The position numbers and the translations under genes were made by a program. A DNA stretch of 64,000 bases from Roseinatronobacter bogoriensis DSM 18756. Its GTDB lineage: Bacteria; Pseudomonadota; Alphaproteobacteria; Rhodobacterales; Rhodobacteraceae. The notes beneath the pieces are model-generated. The model searched no databases. It was not told where the DNA came from and worked only from the letters and a program-made list of their open reading frames with translations. Numbering within the stretch: position 1 is the first letter of the stretch; each line of letters begins with the position of its first letter. Where the stretch lies: positions 820,435-884,434 of the forward strand of contig NZ_SORN01000001.1 of assembly GCF_004366635.1 (NCBI RefSeq). The letters run 5' to 3'. This document shows positions 36,201 to 46,084 of the stretch, piece after piece.

Positions 36201-37266
36201 GGCGCGCAGGCGCGCCCGGCGCTGCATCTGACCGCGTTTGCAACCGTTCAGCCGCCCATCTGGCGGCCTCTGCCACGGTTGGGTCGGGGTCGTCTGTCAG
36301 TGCTTGTGCTACGGGCAACAGCCGCGCCGCGCCGGAATTCCCGATTGCATAAAGCACATTGCGCACGAACCGGTTGCGCCCGATCCGCTTGATCGGAGAG
36401 CCGGAAAAATGCGCGCGAAACCCCGCATCGTCCAGCCCCGCCAATTCGGCCAGATCGGGTGCCACCATGCCTTCGCGCGCGGCATATTTCGCCTCGGACG
36501 CAGAGCGCGCGAATTTGTTCCACGGGCAGACGGCCAGACAATCATCGCAGCCATAGATGCGGTTGCCCATCTTTTCGCGCAAGTCCAGCGGCACCGGGCC
36601 ATGATGTTCGATCGTCAGGTAGGAGATGCAGCGCCGTGCATCCAGTTGGAACGGCGCGGGAAAGGCATCTGTGGGGCAGATATCCAGGCAGGCACGGCAA
36701 GAGCCGCAATTCTCCTGCGCGGGCGCGTCGGGGGGCAGGTCATGCGTGGTGAAAATAGCGCCCAGAAACACCCAGTTGCCCAGATCACGGGACAGAAGAT
36801 TGGTATGCTTGCCCTGCCAGCCCAACCCCGCCGCTGCGGCAAGGGGTTTTTCCATGACAGGCGCGGTATCGACAAAGACCTTGATCTCGCCCCCCGCCTG
36901 ATCGATCAGCCAGCGCCCCAGCCGTTTGAGCCGTTTCTTGACCACATCGTGATAATCGCGCCCCAAAGCATAGGCGGAAATCACGCCACGCTCGCGTTGC
37001 GCCAGCAGATCAAGCGGGTTGTAGTCCGGCGTGTAGCTTTCGGCCAGCATGATGATACTGCGCGCCTGCGGCCAGAGCGCGGTAGGGTTGGCGCGCCAAC
37101 TCATCCGCTCTGCCATCCACGCCATCTGTCCATGACGGCCCAGATCAACAAAGCTGCGCAGCCGTTCGGGCGCCTGCGGTATGGCATCGGGACGGGTGAT
37201 GGCGCAGGCATCGAACCCGACAGCGCGGGCCTCAGTCAAAAGTGCGGTTTTCAGGTCTGCTGACAT
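36190..37266 (-). CDS. queG: Epoxyqueuosine reductase QueG
   Basis: QueG reduces epoxyqueuosine to queuosine in tRNA, using cobalamin and two 4Fe-4S clusters. The 358-residue protein has the cluster motifs [16 protein letters not shown] and [11 protein letters not shown], the middle segment [28 protein letters not shown], and a C-terminal HEAT-like part ([23 protein letters not shown]). I use the ATG of [10 protein letters not shown]; another in-frame ATG lies six codons upstream. The GST gene precedes it by 24 bp. Confidence 0.95.
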   Translation of the reverse strand: MSADLKTALLTEARAVGFDACAITRPDAIPQAPERLRSFVDLGRHGQMAWMAERMSWRANPTALWPQARSIIMLAESYTPDYNPLDLLAQRERGVISAYALGRDYHDVVKKRLKRLGRWLIDQAGGEIKVFVDTAPVMEKPLAAAAGLGWQGKHTNLLSRDLGNWVFLGAIFTTHDLPPDAPAQENCGSCRACLDICPTDAFPAPFQLDARRCISYLTIEHHGPVPLDLREKMGNRIYGCDDCLAVCPWNKFARSASEAKYAAREGMVAPDLAELAGLDDAGFRAHFSGSPIKRIGRNRFVRNVLYAIGNSGAARLLPVAQALTDDPDPTVAEAARWAAERLQTRSDAAPGAPARPRS

Positions 37267-37290
37267 GCCCTTCACATGGGCCAAACCGCG

Positions 37291-37956
37291 CTAGAAATCC
37301 AGATCGGTGTAATGCGCGGGCGGTGGCAAGCCGGGCAACTGGTCGGCCAGCAGGGTGCGGAATGCCGGGCGCGACTTGATCTTGGAATACCATTCATGCA
37401 CCAGCGACGAGCGCGACCAGTCCACATCATTGATGTAATCAAGGCAGGACAGATGCGCGGCTGCCGTGAAATCGGCCAGCGTCATGTCATTGCCCGCCAG
37501 CCAGCGGCGCTGGCCCAGCAGCCAGTCCATATAGTCGAGATGGAACTTGATCCGCGCCGAACCCATCTTGATCCGCCCCGAGTCGGGATAGCCTGCATTC
37601 ATGATCTTCTTGTTCACACGCTCATAGAGCAGGTTTGACGTCACCTCGACATGAAACTTGTCATCAAACCATGTGCACAGACGGCGCATTTCATAGCGGG
37701 CATCGGGATTTTTCGGCACAAGTGGCGGGTTCGGGATGGTTTCGTCCAGATATTCGCAGATCGCCTGACTTTCGCTGAGCATCTTGCCGTCATGGCGCAG
37801 CACCGGCACTTTGCCCGCCGGGTTGCGGCGCATGAAATCCTGCGTGGGTTCCCAGTATTTCTCTTCCAGCAACTCTACTTCGATACGTTTTTCCGCAAGG
37901 GTCAGACGAACCTTGCGACAGAAGGGAGAGAGCGGGACATGATACAGTCGGGCCAT
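37291..37956 (-). CDS. Glutathione S-transferase family protein
   Basis: A 221-residue GST-fold protein. The thioredoxin-like N-terminal domain (about 1-78) has YHVPLSPFCRKVRLTLAEK with a cysteine in the place of the catalytic Ser/Cys, then GKVPVLRHDGKMLSESQAICEYL, the glutathione-binding strand. The helical C-terminal domain contains AGNDMTLADFTAAAHLSCLDYI. Substrate unknown. The start at MARLYHVPLSP is set by the conserved first strand. It lies between mtgA and queG on the same strand. Confidence 0.92.
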   Translation of the reverse strand: MARLYHVPLSPFCRKVRLTLAEKRIEVELLEEKYWEPTQDFMRRNPAGKVPVLRHDGKMLSESQAICEYLDETIPNPPLVPKNPDARYEMRRLCTWFDDKFHVEVTSNLLYERVNKKIMNAGYPDSGRIKMGSARIKFHLDYMDWLLGQRRWLAGNDMTLADFTAAAHLSCLDYINDVDWSRSSLVHEWYSKIKSRPAFRTLLADQLPGLPPPAHYTDLDF

Positions 37957-38017
37957 GAAAGGGGCTGAACCTCTGATTGCGGCAGATACCCCCTCTTGCC
38001 GTGCGGCGCGCCGAAGT

Positions 38018-38782
38018 TCAACCGTCGATACAGGATGCACGCCCGTCACGGGCGATTGTTGCTGCCCCGTCAACAATCGCGGCGGTTCTGCTGCGCAGAA
38101 ATTGTGTGGGATTGGCGGCGTCACGGCTTTTCGGGGCAGGCAGAACCGCAGCAAGCCGTGCGGCCTGAAGCGCGCTTAGATCGCTTGCTGAAACGCGAAA
38201 GTAATGCTGTGCGGCCGCTTCGACCCCAAAGACACCATCATCAAATTCTGCAATATTAAGATAGACTTCGAGGATGCGCCGCTTGGGCCACAGCAGCTCG
38301 ACCATCAGGGTCAGGCCCGATTCAAGCGCCTTGCGGGTCCAGTCGCGGCCATGCCACAGAAAGACATTTTTCACTGTCTGTTGGCTGAGGGTCGAGGCCC
38401 CGCGCGTGCTGCCCGATTCGATGACCTTGCGGATTTCGGCCATGTCAAAGCCCCAATGCAGGCAGAAATTCGCATCCTCGGCAGCAATGACAGACCGGGC
38501 CATCACCGGCGCGATGCGGTCCATCGGCACCCATTGGCGCTGGATTTCACCGATGCGCCGGTATTCCTGAAGCATGTAGATGCCACCGGGCGGGGGGACA
38601 AAGCGATAGAGCAGCACCCAAGCGACCAAAAGCAGGAAAATGACACCTAGAATGCGCCAGAGCTTGCGCTTGAACCAGCGCAGCGCGTCGGCAATGCGGT
38701 GCAACACGCCATTGCGCGACGTGGCACGTGCCTTGGCGTTGGCGGAGGATTTCGCCTTTTTCTTGTTGGACGCGCGGCTCAT
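38018..38782 (-). CDS. mtgA: Monofunctional biosynthetic peptidoglycan transglycosylase
   Basis: A 254-residue GT51 glycosyltransferase that polymerises lipid II into glycan strands. A basic, Lys-rich N-terminus (1-40) and one membrane anchor (about 42-62) precede the catalytic domain, with the catalytic glutamate in AAEDANFCLHWGFD and the motifs GASTLSQQTVKNVFLWHGRDWTRK and ILEVYLNIAEFDDGVFGVEAAAQHYF. There is no transpeptidase domain. The end of the protein is unusual in carrying two cysteines or near-terminal polar residues (ASCIDG) after the last helix. Confidence 0.95.
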   Translation of the reverse strand: MSRASNKKKAKSSANAKARATSRNGVLHRIADALRWFKRKLWRILGVIFLLLVAWVLLYRFVPPPGGIYMLQEYRRIGEIQRQWVPMDRIAPVMARSVIAAEDANFCLHWGFDMAEIRKVIESGSTRGASTLSQQTVKNVFLWHGRDWTRKALESGLTLMVELLWPKRRILEVYLNIAEFDDGVFGVEAAAQHYFRVSASDLSALQAARLAAVLPAPKSRDAANPTQFLRSRTAAIVDGAATIARDGRASCIDG

Positions 38783-38872
38783 GGCGGGCTCATGGGGTTT
38801 GCGATTCTCGTGGCTGCATTCCGGCGTCAGTGACGAGAATGCACGCTGCCGTCAATCCGCCCTGGTGTCGGT

Positions 38873-39748
38873 TTATCGCGTCGGCACGGGTTCGTCACCG
38901 CGATAGTCATAGAATCCGCGCTCGGTCTTGCGGCCCAGCCAGCCGGCCTCGACATATTTGGTCAGCAGCGGGCAGGGGCGGTATTTCGTGTCGGCCAACC
39001 CGTCATGCAACACATTCATGATCGCAAGGCATGTGTCCAGCCCAATGAAATCGGCCAGTTCCAAAGGCCCCATCGGGTGATTTGCACCCAGTTTCAGCGA
39101 CTCGTCGATGGATTTGACAGAACCGACCCCTTCATACAGCGTGTAGACGGCTTCGTTTATCATGGGCATCAGGATGCGGTTCACGATGAAAGCGGGGAAG
39201 TCTTCGGCGCTGGCAGAGGTCTTGCCCAGCTTTTCCACAACGGCGTGCAGGGTCTTGTAGGTGGCTTCATCCGTTGCAATGCCACGGATCAGTTCGACCA
39301 GTTGCATGACCGGCACGGGGTTCATGAAATGAAAGCCCATGAACCGTTCTGGGCGGTCGGTGCGGCTGGCCAATCGCGTGATCGAGATTGAGGACGTGTT
39401 CGAGGTCAGGATCGTATGCGGCTGGATATGGGGCAGCAGATCTTCGAAAATGGCCTGCTTGACTGTCTCACGCTCGGTCGCGGCTTCGATGATCAGATCG
39501 GACGGGCCAAGATCAGGCAATTTGGTGGTGGTGCGGATCCGCGCCATGGCTGCGTCCTTGTCTTCGGCAGATACCTTGCCGCGTGACACCTGCCGCCCGA
39601 TATTGCGGTCGATCAGGTCAACGGCCTTTCTCAGCGCATCCTCCGAGATGTCATTGAGCAGCACGTCATAGCCTGCCAGCGCAAAGACATGGGCGATGCC
39701 ACTGCCCATCTGGCCTGCACCCACAACGCCGACAGTCTTGATGTCCAT
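38873..39748 (-). CDS. 3-hydroxybutyryl-CoA dehydrogenase
   Basis: A 291-residue NAD(P)-dependent dehydrogenase that interconverts acetoacetyl-CoA and 3-hydroxybutyryl-CoA. The Rossmann motif is VGVVGAGQMGSGIA at 6-19. The conserved ERFMGFHFMNPVPVMQLVE holds the catalytic histidine, and IVNRILMPMINEAVYTLYEGVGS with NHPMGPLELADFIGLD forms the C-terminal dimer domain. The start is set by MDIKTVGVVG. Electron-transfer flavoprotein genes often precede it in relatives, but here pcs is upstream. Confidence 0.95.
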   Translation of the reverse strand: MDIKTVGVVGAGQMGSGIAHVFALAGYDVLLNDISEDALRKAVDLIDRNIGRQVSRGKVSAEDKDAAMARIRTTTKLPDLGPSDLIIEAATERETVKQAIFEDLLPHIQPHTILTSNTSSISITRLASRTDRPERFMGFHFMNPVPVMQLVELIRGIATDEATYKTLHAVVEKLGKTSASAEDFPAFIVNRILMPMINEAVYTLYEGVGSVKSIDESLKLGANHPMGPLELADFIGLDTCLAIMNVLHDGLADTKYRPCPLLTKYVEAGWLGRKTERGFYDYRGDEPVPTR

Positions 39749-39819
39749 TTTCCGCTCTCCTGTCCTTGGATGGCCAGACCATATGTCCGGCCGTGGCCCT
39801 AGCGCAAGGGCGAATGGCC

Positions 39820-40533
39820 TTAACGGCGTGCTGGCATGACCTGCTGCACGAATCCCACGCTGATCAGATAGAGGCTGGTCACGATCAGGCCAAGCGTCAC
39901 CCATTGCGGTTGTTCGAAATTCAGCCACGCCGCCCAGCCCGCCAGTGCGGTCCAGACCAATGCGATGGGCAATGACAGGTTGCGCCAGCGTTCGGTTCTG
40001 ACGGGATGGATAAATTTCAATTGCGTGAACATGGCAACGGCCAGAAAGCCCACGATTGCCAGAATCACCCAGAATTCCGGGCGGGTCGCAAAGATGACGA
40101 CCGCGGCCATGTTCCAGCAGGCAGGAAAGCCCTGAAAAGAATTGTCGTCAGTCTTCATCCGCGTATCGGCGAAATACAGAACGCTGGTGAAGGTGATGAC
40201 GATAATCGCGATCCAGCCTGTCCAGCCGGGCAGAAGCCCGCTTTGAAACAGGGCGAATGCAGGAATGAAAACATAGGTCAGGTAGTCGATGATCAGGTCC
40301 AGCAGCACCCCGTCAACGGTTGGCGCGTTCTGTTTGACATGGTAGCGGCGCGCCAGGGGGCCGTCGATTCCATCCACGATAAAGGCCACGACCAGCCACA
40401 GGAACATCATGGCCCAATCGCCCTGCACGGCCTCTAGCAGGGCAAGCATGGCAAATACGGCACCTGTGGCCGTGAACAGATGGACTGAATAAGCTTTCAG
40501 GCTGGGGGACACGCACGCTTTCCTTCCTGTCAT
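39820..40533 (-). CDS. pcs: Phosphatidylcholine synthase
   Basis: A 237-residue membrane enzyme that condenses CDP-diacylglycerol directly with choline. The CDP-alcohol phosphotransferase signature is DGIDGPLARRY followed by VDGVLLDLIIDY, giving the metal-binding aspartates. Seven or eight hydrophobic helices are visible. Pcs is restricted mainly to alphaproteobacteria and a few others, supporting the taxonomic placement. I use the ATG of MTGRKACVSPSLK. It shares direction with xerC upstream but is separated by a short gap. Confidence 0.9.
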   Translation of the reverse strand: MTGRKACVSPSLKAYSVHLFTATGAVFAMLALLEAVQGDWAMMFLWLVVAFIVDGIDGPLARRYHVKQNAPTVDGVLLDLIIDYLTYVFIPAFALFQSGLLPGWTGWIAIIVITFTSVLYFADTRMKTDDNSFQGFPACWNMAAVVIFATRPEFWVILAIVGFLAVAMFTQLKFIHPVRTERWRNLSLPIALVWTALAGWAAWLNFEQPQWVTLGLIVTSLYLISVGFVQQVMPARR

Positions 40534-40572
40534 TTCCGCGCCCTCTTTCGCAAAGCATGGCGCGGGATTCAA

Positions 40573-41511
40573 TCATCCATGCGCGCGGGGGTGTGCGGCG
40601 TGATAAATCTCCATCAGTCGACCGGAATCGACGGCGGTATAGACTTGCGTCGATTGCAACGAGGCATGGCCCAGAAGTTCCTGAATCGCGCGCAGATCGC
40701 CGCCTGCGGCCAGCAGATGCGTTGCAAAAGAATGGCGCAGCGCATGGGGGGTGGCAGTGGCGGGCAGGCCAAGTTGCAGGCGCGTCTGTTCCATCACCTT
40801 GGCAATATGGCGCCGGCTGAGCGGGCCGCCCCGCAGGCCACGAAACAGTGGCGCATCAGGGGTTTGCGGATGCGGGCAGGCGTGCAGATAGGCCGTGACG
40901 GCCTGTTGTGCGACGGGCAGGACCGGCACGAGGCGTTCCTTGCCGCCCTTGCCGTGAATGCGCAAGGCCGCGCGCAAAGGCGCGTCGCGCCCGGTCAGGC
41001 CAAGCGCTTCGGAGACGCGCAATCCGCACCCGTAAAGGAGTGTCAGAACCGCCGTGTCACGCAGCCCTGCCCAGTCTTCGCGGCTTTGCAGGCTGGCATT
41101 GTCCAGCACCTCGCGCGCTGACTCGGCGCTGAGAGGGCGGGGAAGTTTCCGGCTGAATCGCGGGGCGCGCGTGGCGAGAATGGCAGAGATGTCCAGATTT
41201 TCCCGCTCGGCCAGCCAGCGTGCAAAACTCTTGATGCTGGAGAGCTTGCGCGCAAGGCTGCGGCTGCCAAGCCCTGCGCCGCGTTCCCATGCCATCCATG
41301 CGCGCATATCGGATTGCGTCACATCGGCCAGTTGGCGCAGGCCCGCACTGCCGCCGTGATGCTGCGCCAGAAACCCCAGAAACTGGCCAACATCATGGCC
41401 ATATGCCGTGATCGTATGCTCTGACGCGCCATCGAGGGCTTTCAGCCCTTGCAGCCAAAGCTGCAAGGCATCGCGCATTGCGGCACTTAGCTGCAAACCA
41501 GATGCTGTCAT
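40573..41511 (-). CDS. xerC: Tyrosine recombinase XerC
   Basis: A 312-residue site-specific recombinase that with XerD resolves chromosome dimers at dif. The N-terminal SAM-like domain includes LSSIKSFARWLAERENL. The catalytic domain has LYGCGLRVSEALGL (first Arg), the HGKGGKERLVPV Lys strand, HALRHSFATHLLAAGG (His/Arg) and GHASLQSTQVYTAV (His and nucleophilic Tyr). It starts in a 4-bp overlap with the DUF484 gene, an arrangement common in proteobacteria. Confidence 0.95.
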   Translation of the reverse strand: MTASGLQLSAAMRDALQLWLQGLKALDGASEHTITAYGHDVGQFLGFLAQHHGGSAGLRQLADVTQSDMRAWMAWERGAGLGSRSLARKLSSIKSFARWLAERENLDISAILATRAPRFSRKLPRPLSAESAREVLDNASLQSREDWAGLRDTAVLTLLYGCGLRVSEALGLTGRDAPLRAALRIHGKGGKERLVPVLPVAQQAVTAYLHACPHPQTPDAPLFRGLRGGPLSRRHIAKVMEQTRLQLGLPATATPHALRHSFATHLLAAGGDLRAIQELLGHASLQSTQVYTAVDSGRLMEIYHAAHPRAHG

Positions 41512-42224
41512 GCCAGCCAGCGCCGCATCGACCTTTCAAAAATTCCGGCGAAAAACGCCAATAGATCAGTGCCTTGTCCGGGCTTGAACATATGCGGGTT
41601 TTCGGTGGCCATGACCAGCATTCCGGCCATACGATGCGCGCCCAGATCCAGCCGCATACAGGCTTCGGACCGCAGATCGGGCGCTTTCGCGCCATAAAGC
41701 GTATCGGTTTGCGGGATCGACTGGCGCAGCAGCACCTGACGGGTGGTCGGCCCGCGATCCGAACTCATATAAGTTTCGATAAAGCCGACAGGGACCACGC
41801 GCAGCACTTCCGAGATGCGTTCCAATGCGGGGTCTGGCCCGGCCTCGGGGCTTTCGAGAACCAGCTTGATCGCATCGACATTCAGGATCTGCACGACATC
41901 GGTGCCCAGATTGCGCAAAAACCCTTCGAACTGGTCAGGGTCCAGCATGCGCAGAATCGCGCGATGGATCTGGTTGGTGCCAGACAGGTTCTCATAGGCC
42001 GCCGCAATCACGGCGCGATGGGTTTCTTCCAGCCGGTCAAGCCGGGCTTCAAGCCGTTCCATCGCCAGCCCGCGCAGGTCCACGATATTGTCGCCCATGC
42101 CGCGCTCGCTGGCGCTGACCAGCGTGCGCATAAGGTCCTTGTCATCCAGAATAAGCGACGGGTCTGCAAGGATCCTGTCGCGCAATTCCTCGACCGCTTC
42201 GGGCCTGAGTGCTGTGCCTGTCAT
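41508..42224 (-). CDS. DUF484 family GAF-like protein
   Basis: A 238-residue cytosolic protein of the DUF484 family, which has a GAF-like fold. An N-terminal helical region (1-80) with ILADPSLILDDKDLMRTLVSA and GDNIVDLRGLAMERLEARLDRLEE leads into the GAF-like part, ending in GMLVMATENPHMFKPGQGTDLLAFFAGIFER. The gene sits upstream of and overlaps xerC here, as in many proteobacteria. The ligand and function are not known. Confidence 0.9.
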   Translation of the reverse strand: MTGTALRPEAVEELRDRILADPSLILDDKDLMRTLVSASERGMGDNIVDLRGLAMERLEARLDRLEETHRAVIAAAYENLSGTNQIHRAILRMLDPDQFEGFLRNLGTDVVQILNVDAIKLVLESPEAGPDPALERISEVLRVVPVGFIETYMSSDRGPTTRQVLLRQSIPQTDTLYGAKAPDLRSEACMRLDLGAHRMAGMLVMATENPHMFKPGQGTDLLAFFAGIFERSMRRWLA

Positions 42225-42282
42225 CTGTTTGCCTGTCCGTTAACTGCTCTTGTTCGTATTGTTGGGCGGACTATAGCAAAGG

Positions 42283-42936
42283 TTACAGGATTTTTTGACC
42301 TGTTTTTTCCCAATCCTTCATGAATTGTGCCAGTCCGGCATCGGTCAGCGGGTGAGAAGCCAGTTTGCGGATCACCTCTGGGGGGGCAGTCATGACATCT
42401 GCACCAATGCGCGCCACATCCAGAACATGGTTCACAGAGCGGATAGAGGCCGCAAGAATCTGCGTCTCGAACCCGTAATTGTCGTAGATCGTGCGGATAT
42501 CGGCGATCAACTCGCAGCCATCCAGCGCGATGTCATCCAGACGCCCGATGAAGGGCGAGATGAAGGTTGCCCCGGCCTTGGCCGCCAGAAGCGCCTGATT
42601 TGCACTGAAGCACAGCGTGACATTGACCATCTTGCCTTCGCCCGACAGAACCTTGCAGGCTTTCAGCCCGTCCCATGTCAGCGGCAGTTTGACGGTGATA
42701 TTCGGCGCGATCTCGGCCAGTTTGCGGCCTTCGGCGATCATGGCATCGGCCTCAAGTGCGACCACCTCGGCGGAAACCGGGCCTTCGACGATGCCGCAAA
42801 TTTCGCGTGTGACTTCGATGATGTCACGCCCTGATTTCAGGATCAGAGAGGGGTTGGTGGTCACGCCATCCACCATGCCCAGATCGTTCAGGTCGCGGAT
42901 TGCGTCTACATCTGCGGTATCGACAAAGAATTTCAT
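42283..42936 (-). CDS. tal: Transaldolase (short TalC/Fsa type)
   Basis: A 217-residue member of the short transaldolase group (subfamily of MipB/TalC). The Schiff-base lysine K83 lies in [14 protein letters not shown], and [40 protein letters not shown] and [23 protein letters not shown] are typical. It transfers a dihydroxyacetone unit in the pentose phosphate pathway; some relatives are fructose-6-phosphate aldolases, and this cannot be separated by eye. It is divergent from priA. Confidence 0.93.
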   Translation of the reverse strand: MKFFVDTADVDAIRDLNDLGMVDGVTTNPSLILKSGRDIIEVTREICGIVEGPVSAEVVALEADAMIAEGRKLAEIAPNITVKLPLTWDGLKACKVLSGEGKMVNVTLCFSANQALLAAKAGATFISPFIGRLDDIALDGCELIADIRTIYDNYGFETQILAASIRSVNHVLDVARIGADVMTAPPEVIRKLASHPLTDAGLAQFMKDWEKTGQKIL

Positions 42937-43015
42937 GTCATGCCCCTTCGGGTTGCGGCCAGTGTTTGCCCGCGTCATACCTGAAGCGTTGCCCAGCCGG
43001 AACCCCCCTTGACCC

Positions 43016-45220
43016 ATGCCAATGACCGACTCACTGGATTTTTTTGATGAAGGCACGCCCTGCGGGGTGCTGACGGCAGAGCCATTGGGGCGTGTGCTGG
43101 ACTATCTGGCCCCCGAAGGCGGCGTCTGGGTCGGCGCTTTTGTCGAGGTGCCGCTGGGGCCGCGCCGTGTGATGGGGGTGGTCTGGGGCGCGGCAGAGGG
43201 CAGTTTTCCGCGTGCGAAGCTGCGCGCCATCATCCGGGTGCTGGATGCGGTGCCGATGCGCGCGGAATTGCGCGCCTTTCTGGCGCGGGTGGCCGACTAT
43301 ACGCTGACCCCCTTGCCCGCCATGTTGCGGCTGGCAACCCGTGTGCCTGACCTTGGCAGCGGCCCTGCCACGCGCAAGCTGTTATACCGCAGCGACAGTC
43401 CGCCCGCCCGCATCACCGAGGCGCGCGAAAAGGTGCTGGCAGTGTTCGACGTTTTTGGCGGGGCAGGGCTGACACCGGGTGAATTGGCGCAGGCGGCGGG
43501 CGTCAGTTCCGCTGTGGTGCGCGGGCTGGTACAGGCGGGCGCGCTGCTGGAGCGCGAAGCGCTGCGCGACCAGCCATATCCGCGCCTTGACCCTCTGCGC
43601 GCCGGGGCGGAATTGAGCGAAGATCAGGCACAGGCGGCGGCACGGCTGGCGGCCGGGGTGCAATCAGGCGCATACGGCACCACGCTGCTGAAAGGGGTGA
43701 CCGGGTCAGGCAAGACAGAAGTGTATCTGGAAGCCATCGCCGCCTGTCTGGCGCAGGGGCGGCAAGCGCTGGTGCTTTTGCCCGAAATCGCGCTGACATC
43801 GGAATTCCTGACGCGGGTTGAAAAGCGTTTCGGGGCGCGGCCTGCGGAATGGCATTCGGGTGTCACCCTCAGCGAACGGCGGCGCTGCTGGCATATGGTG
43901 GGGCAGGGGGCGGCGCAGCTTGTGGTGGGCGCGCGCTCCGCCCTGTTTCTTCCATTTCGTGACCTGGGGTTGATTGTGGTCGATGAGGAACATGACAGTT
44001 CCTACAAGCAGGAAGAGGGGGTGTTGTATCATGCGCGCGACATGGCGGTGTTACGCGCGGCCATGTCGGGGGGGCAGGTGGTGCTGGCCTCGGCCACCCC
44101 ATCGCTGGAAACATGGGCCAATGCGCGGGCCGGGAAATACGCGCGGCTTGATCTGACGGCGCGTTTTGGCCCCAATACCCTGCCAGAGATGCGCGCGATT
44201 GATCTGCGCGCCGAAGACCTGCCCTCTGGCCGCTGGGTGTCACCTACGCTGCAACAGGCGGTCACTGCGCGGCTGGCTGCGGGCGAACAGGCGTTGTTGT
44301 TTCTGAACCGGCGCGGATATGCGCCGCTGACGATTTGCCGGGCGTGCGGGCATCAGGTAGAGTGCAGCGATTGTGATGCGCGCATGGTCGAGCATCGGTT
44401 TCTCAAGCGGCTTGTGTGCCATCAATGCGGGGCAACTGCGCCGATGCCCGTGAAATGCCCGGCTTGCGGTGCGGAAGATCGCCTTGCCCCGGTCGGGCCG
44501 GGCGTGGAGCGTCTGGAGGAAGAGGCCCGCGCGCTGTGGCCTGACGCGCGGGTGGCGGTGCTGTCATCCGACCTGTTCGGGTCTGCCCGCGCGTTGAAAG
44601 ATCAGATCGCCGTGATCGCGGGCGGTGAGGCGGATATCATCATCGGCACGCAGATCGTGGCCAAGGGCCATAATTTCCCCAATTTGACATTGGTAGGGGT
44701 GATTGATGCCGATCTGGGCCTGTCGGGGTCTGATCTGCGCGCGGCAGAGCGGGTGTTTCAACTGGTGCGGCAGGTATCTGGGCGGGCAGGGCGCGCGGAC
44801 AAGCCGGGGCGTGCGCTGGTTCAGACCAGCCAGCCCGATCACCCGGTCATTCGCGCGATCCTGTCGGGCGAGGAAGAGGCGTTCTGGCAAAGCGAATCCG
44901 CGCAGCGCGAAGCGCTGCGCATGCCCCCGCATGGACGGTTGGCGGGGGTTATCCTGTCGGCCCCGGCGATGGAGCCAGCGTTTGAACTGGGCACGCGGCT
45001 GGCACAGGCAGACGCGCCCCTGCGCGCGATTGGTGCGCAGGTTTTTGGCCCCGCCCCCGCCCCGATTGCGCGCATTCGGGGCATGCATCGGGTCAGGTTG
45101 CTGGTCAAGGCGCCCAAAGGCGCGGCCTTGCAGGCGGCTGTTGCGGCCTGGATCAAGCCGCACAAACTGCCGCGCGGCCTGCGCCTTGCAGTGGATATTG
45201 ACCCGCAAAGCTTTTACTGA
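43016..45220 (+). CDS. priA: Primosomal protein N' (replication restart helicase)
   Basis: PriA recognises repaired forks and reloads the replisome. The 734-residue protein has the N-terminal 3'-end-binding domain ([16 protein letters not shown]), helicase motif [15 protein letters not shown], the DEEHD box in [15 protein letters not shown], and paired zinc cysteines [13 protein letters not shown] and [17 protein letters not shown], then [14 protein letters not shown] and [23 protein letters not shown]. The start may be this ATG or the one two codons later. Confidence 0.96.
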   Translation: MPMTDSLDFFDEGTPCGVLTAEPLGRVLDYLAPEGGVWVGAFVEVPLGPRRVMGVVWGAAEGSFPRAKLRAIIRVLDAVPMRAELRAFLARVADYTLTPLPAMLRLATRVPDLGSGPATRKLLYRSDSPPARITEAREKVLAVFDVFGGAGLTPGELAQAAGVSSAVVRGLVQAGALLEREALRDQPYPRLDPLRAGAELSEDQAQAAARLAAGVQSGAYGTTLLKGVTGSGKTEVYLEAIAACLAQGRQALVLLPEIALTSEFLTRVEKRFGARPAEWHSGVTLSERRRCWHMVGQGAAQLVVGARSALFLPFRDLGLIVVDEEHDSSYKQEEGVLYHARDMAVLRAAMSGGQVVLASATPSLETWANARAGKYARLDLTARFGPNTLPEMRAIDLRAEDLPSGRWVSPTLQQAVTARLAAGEQALLFLNRRGYAPLTICRACGHQVECSDCDARMVEHRFLKRLVCHQCGATAPMPVKCPACGAEDRLAPVGPGVERLEEEARALWPDARVAVLSSDLFGSARALKDQIAVIAGGEADIIIGTQIVAKGHNFPNLTLVGVIDADLGLSGSDLRAAERVFQLVRQVSGRAGRADKPGRALVQTSQPDHPVIRAILSGEEEAFWQSESAQREALRMPPHGRLAGVILSAPAMEPAFELGTRLAQADAPLRAIGAQVFGPAPAPIARIRGMHRVRLLVKAPKGAALQAAVAAWIKPHKLPRGLRLAVDIDPQSFY

Positions 45221-45280
45221 GCCGTTGCAAAACGGCGAAACGGGGTTATCTGAAGGCCCATGCAGAAACGGAGTGTCGAG

Positions 45281-45931
45281 ATGTTCGGATTTGGCCTAGA
45301 TAAAACACGCATGATCACCCCGGAACAGGCCCTTCCCGGTCGCGCCGAGGCGATTGCGACAGCAGAAGCCCACGCCATCTTCGGGCGCCCGTTGAAAGCC
45401 CCTGTGCCCGAGGGCTTTCAGGTGGCGATGTTTGGTATGGGCTGTTTCTGGGGGGTCGAGCGGATTTTCTGGCAAATCCCCGGCGTTTGGCTGACCATGG
45501 TGGGCTATGCGGGCGGCTTCACCCCGAACCCGAGTTATGAAGAAGTCTGCACAGGCAAGACCGGCCATAATGAGGTGGTCCGCGTCATATTCGACCCGGC
45601 ACAGATCAGCTATGAGGCGCTGTTGCAGCGGTTCTGGGAAGGGCATGACCCGACACAGGGCATGCGACAGGGAAATGACCGGGGCACGCAATACCGTTCC
45701 GGCATCTACACCTATTCGGACGCGCAGAAAGCAGCCGCAGAGGCCAGTCGCAAAGCCTATGAGGCGCGGCTTCTGGCGGCAGGGTACGGCGCGATCACGA
45801 CAGAGGTTGTGGAGGCGCCGGAATTCTTCTTTGCCGAGGATTACCATCAGCAGTATCTGCACAAGAATCCGGCGGGCTATTGCGGGATTGGCGGAACCGG
45901 GGTGACCTGTCCCATCGGCCTGTCGGCCTGA
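45281..45931 (+). CDS. msrA: Peptide-methionine (S)-S-oxide reductase MsrA
   Basis: MsrA reduces S-form methionine sulfoxide in proteins using thioredoxin. The 216-residue protein has the nucleophilic C55 in GCFWGVE, the family stretch [26 protein letters not shown] and [11 protein letters not shown]-terminal cysteines ([13 protein letters not shown]) can recycle the enzyme. CGGAG lies 8 bp before the chosen ATG; an earlier ATG would add seven residues. It is followed by a long inverted repeat before prmA. Confidence 0.95.
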   Translation: MFGFGLDKTRMITPEQALPGRAEAIATAEAHAIFGRPLKAPVPEGFQVAMFGMGCFWGVERIFWQIPGVWLTMVGYAGGFTPNPSYEEVCTGKTGHNEVVRVIFDPAQISYEALLQRFWEGHDPTQGMRQGNDRGTQYRSGIYTYSDAQKAAAEASRKAYEARLLAAGYGAITTEVVEAPEFFFAEDYHQQYLHKNPAGYCGIGGTGVTCPIGLSA

Positions 45932-45933
45932 GA

Positions 45934-46001
45934 CGGCTGCGCCACGGCTTGGGCGCACGCCCACCCGCCCACCCGCGCGCGCCCAAGCCGTGGCACAGCC
46001 G
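45934..46001. terminator. Long GC-rich inverted repeat between msrA and prmA
   Basis: Two 23-base arms (45934-45956 and 45979-46001) are complementary at 22 positions and enclose a 22-base C-rich loop. The hairpin starts 3 bp after the msrA stop and is followed shortly by GCTTTTGCTT. It can serve as an msrA terminator, though the stem is unusually long. Whether it also shields prmA from readthrough is inference. Confidence 0.6.
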
Positions 46002-46084
46002 CCTGTTGGCCTTCGCTTTTGCTTGACCGGGGCAGGCCTGCCCGCTATCGCGGCCCCTGTTCGCAGACCAGCAAAGGCCAGCCC

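Noticed and set aside
40573..41511. Integrase of a mobile island
   Set aside because: The recombinase overlaps a DUF484 gene in the standard chromosomal arrangement and has XerC length, with no attachment repeats nearby.
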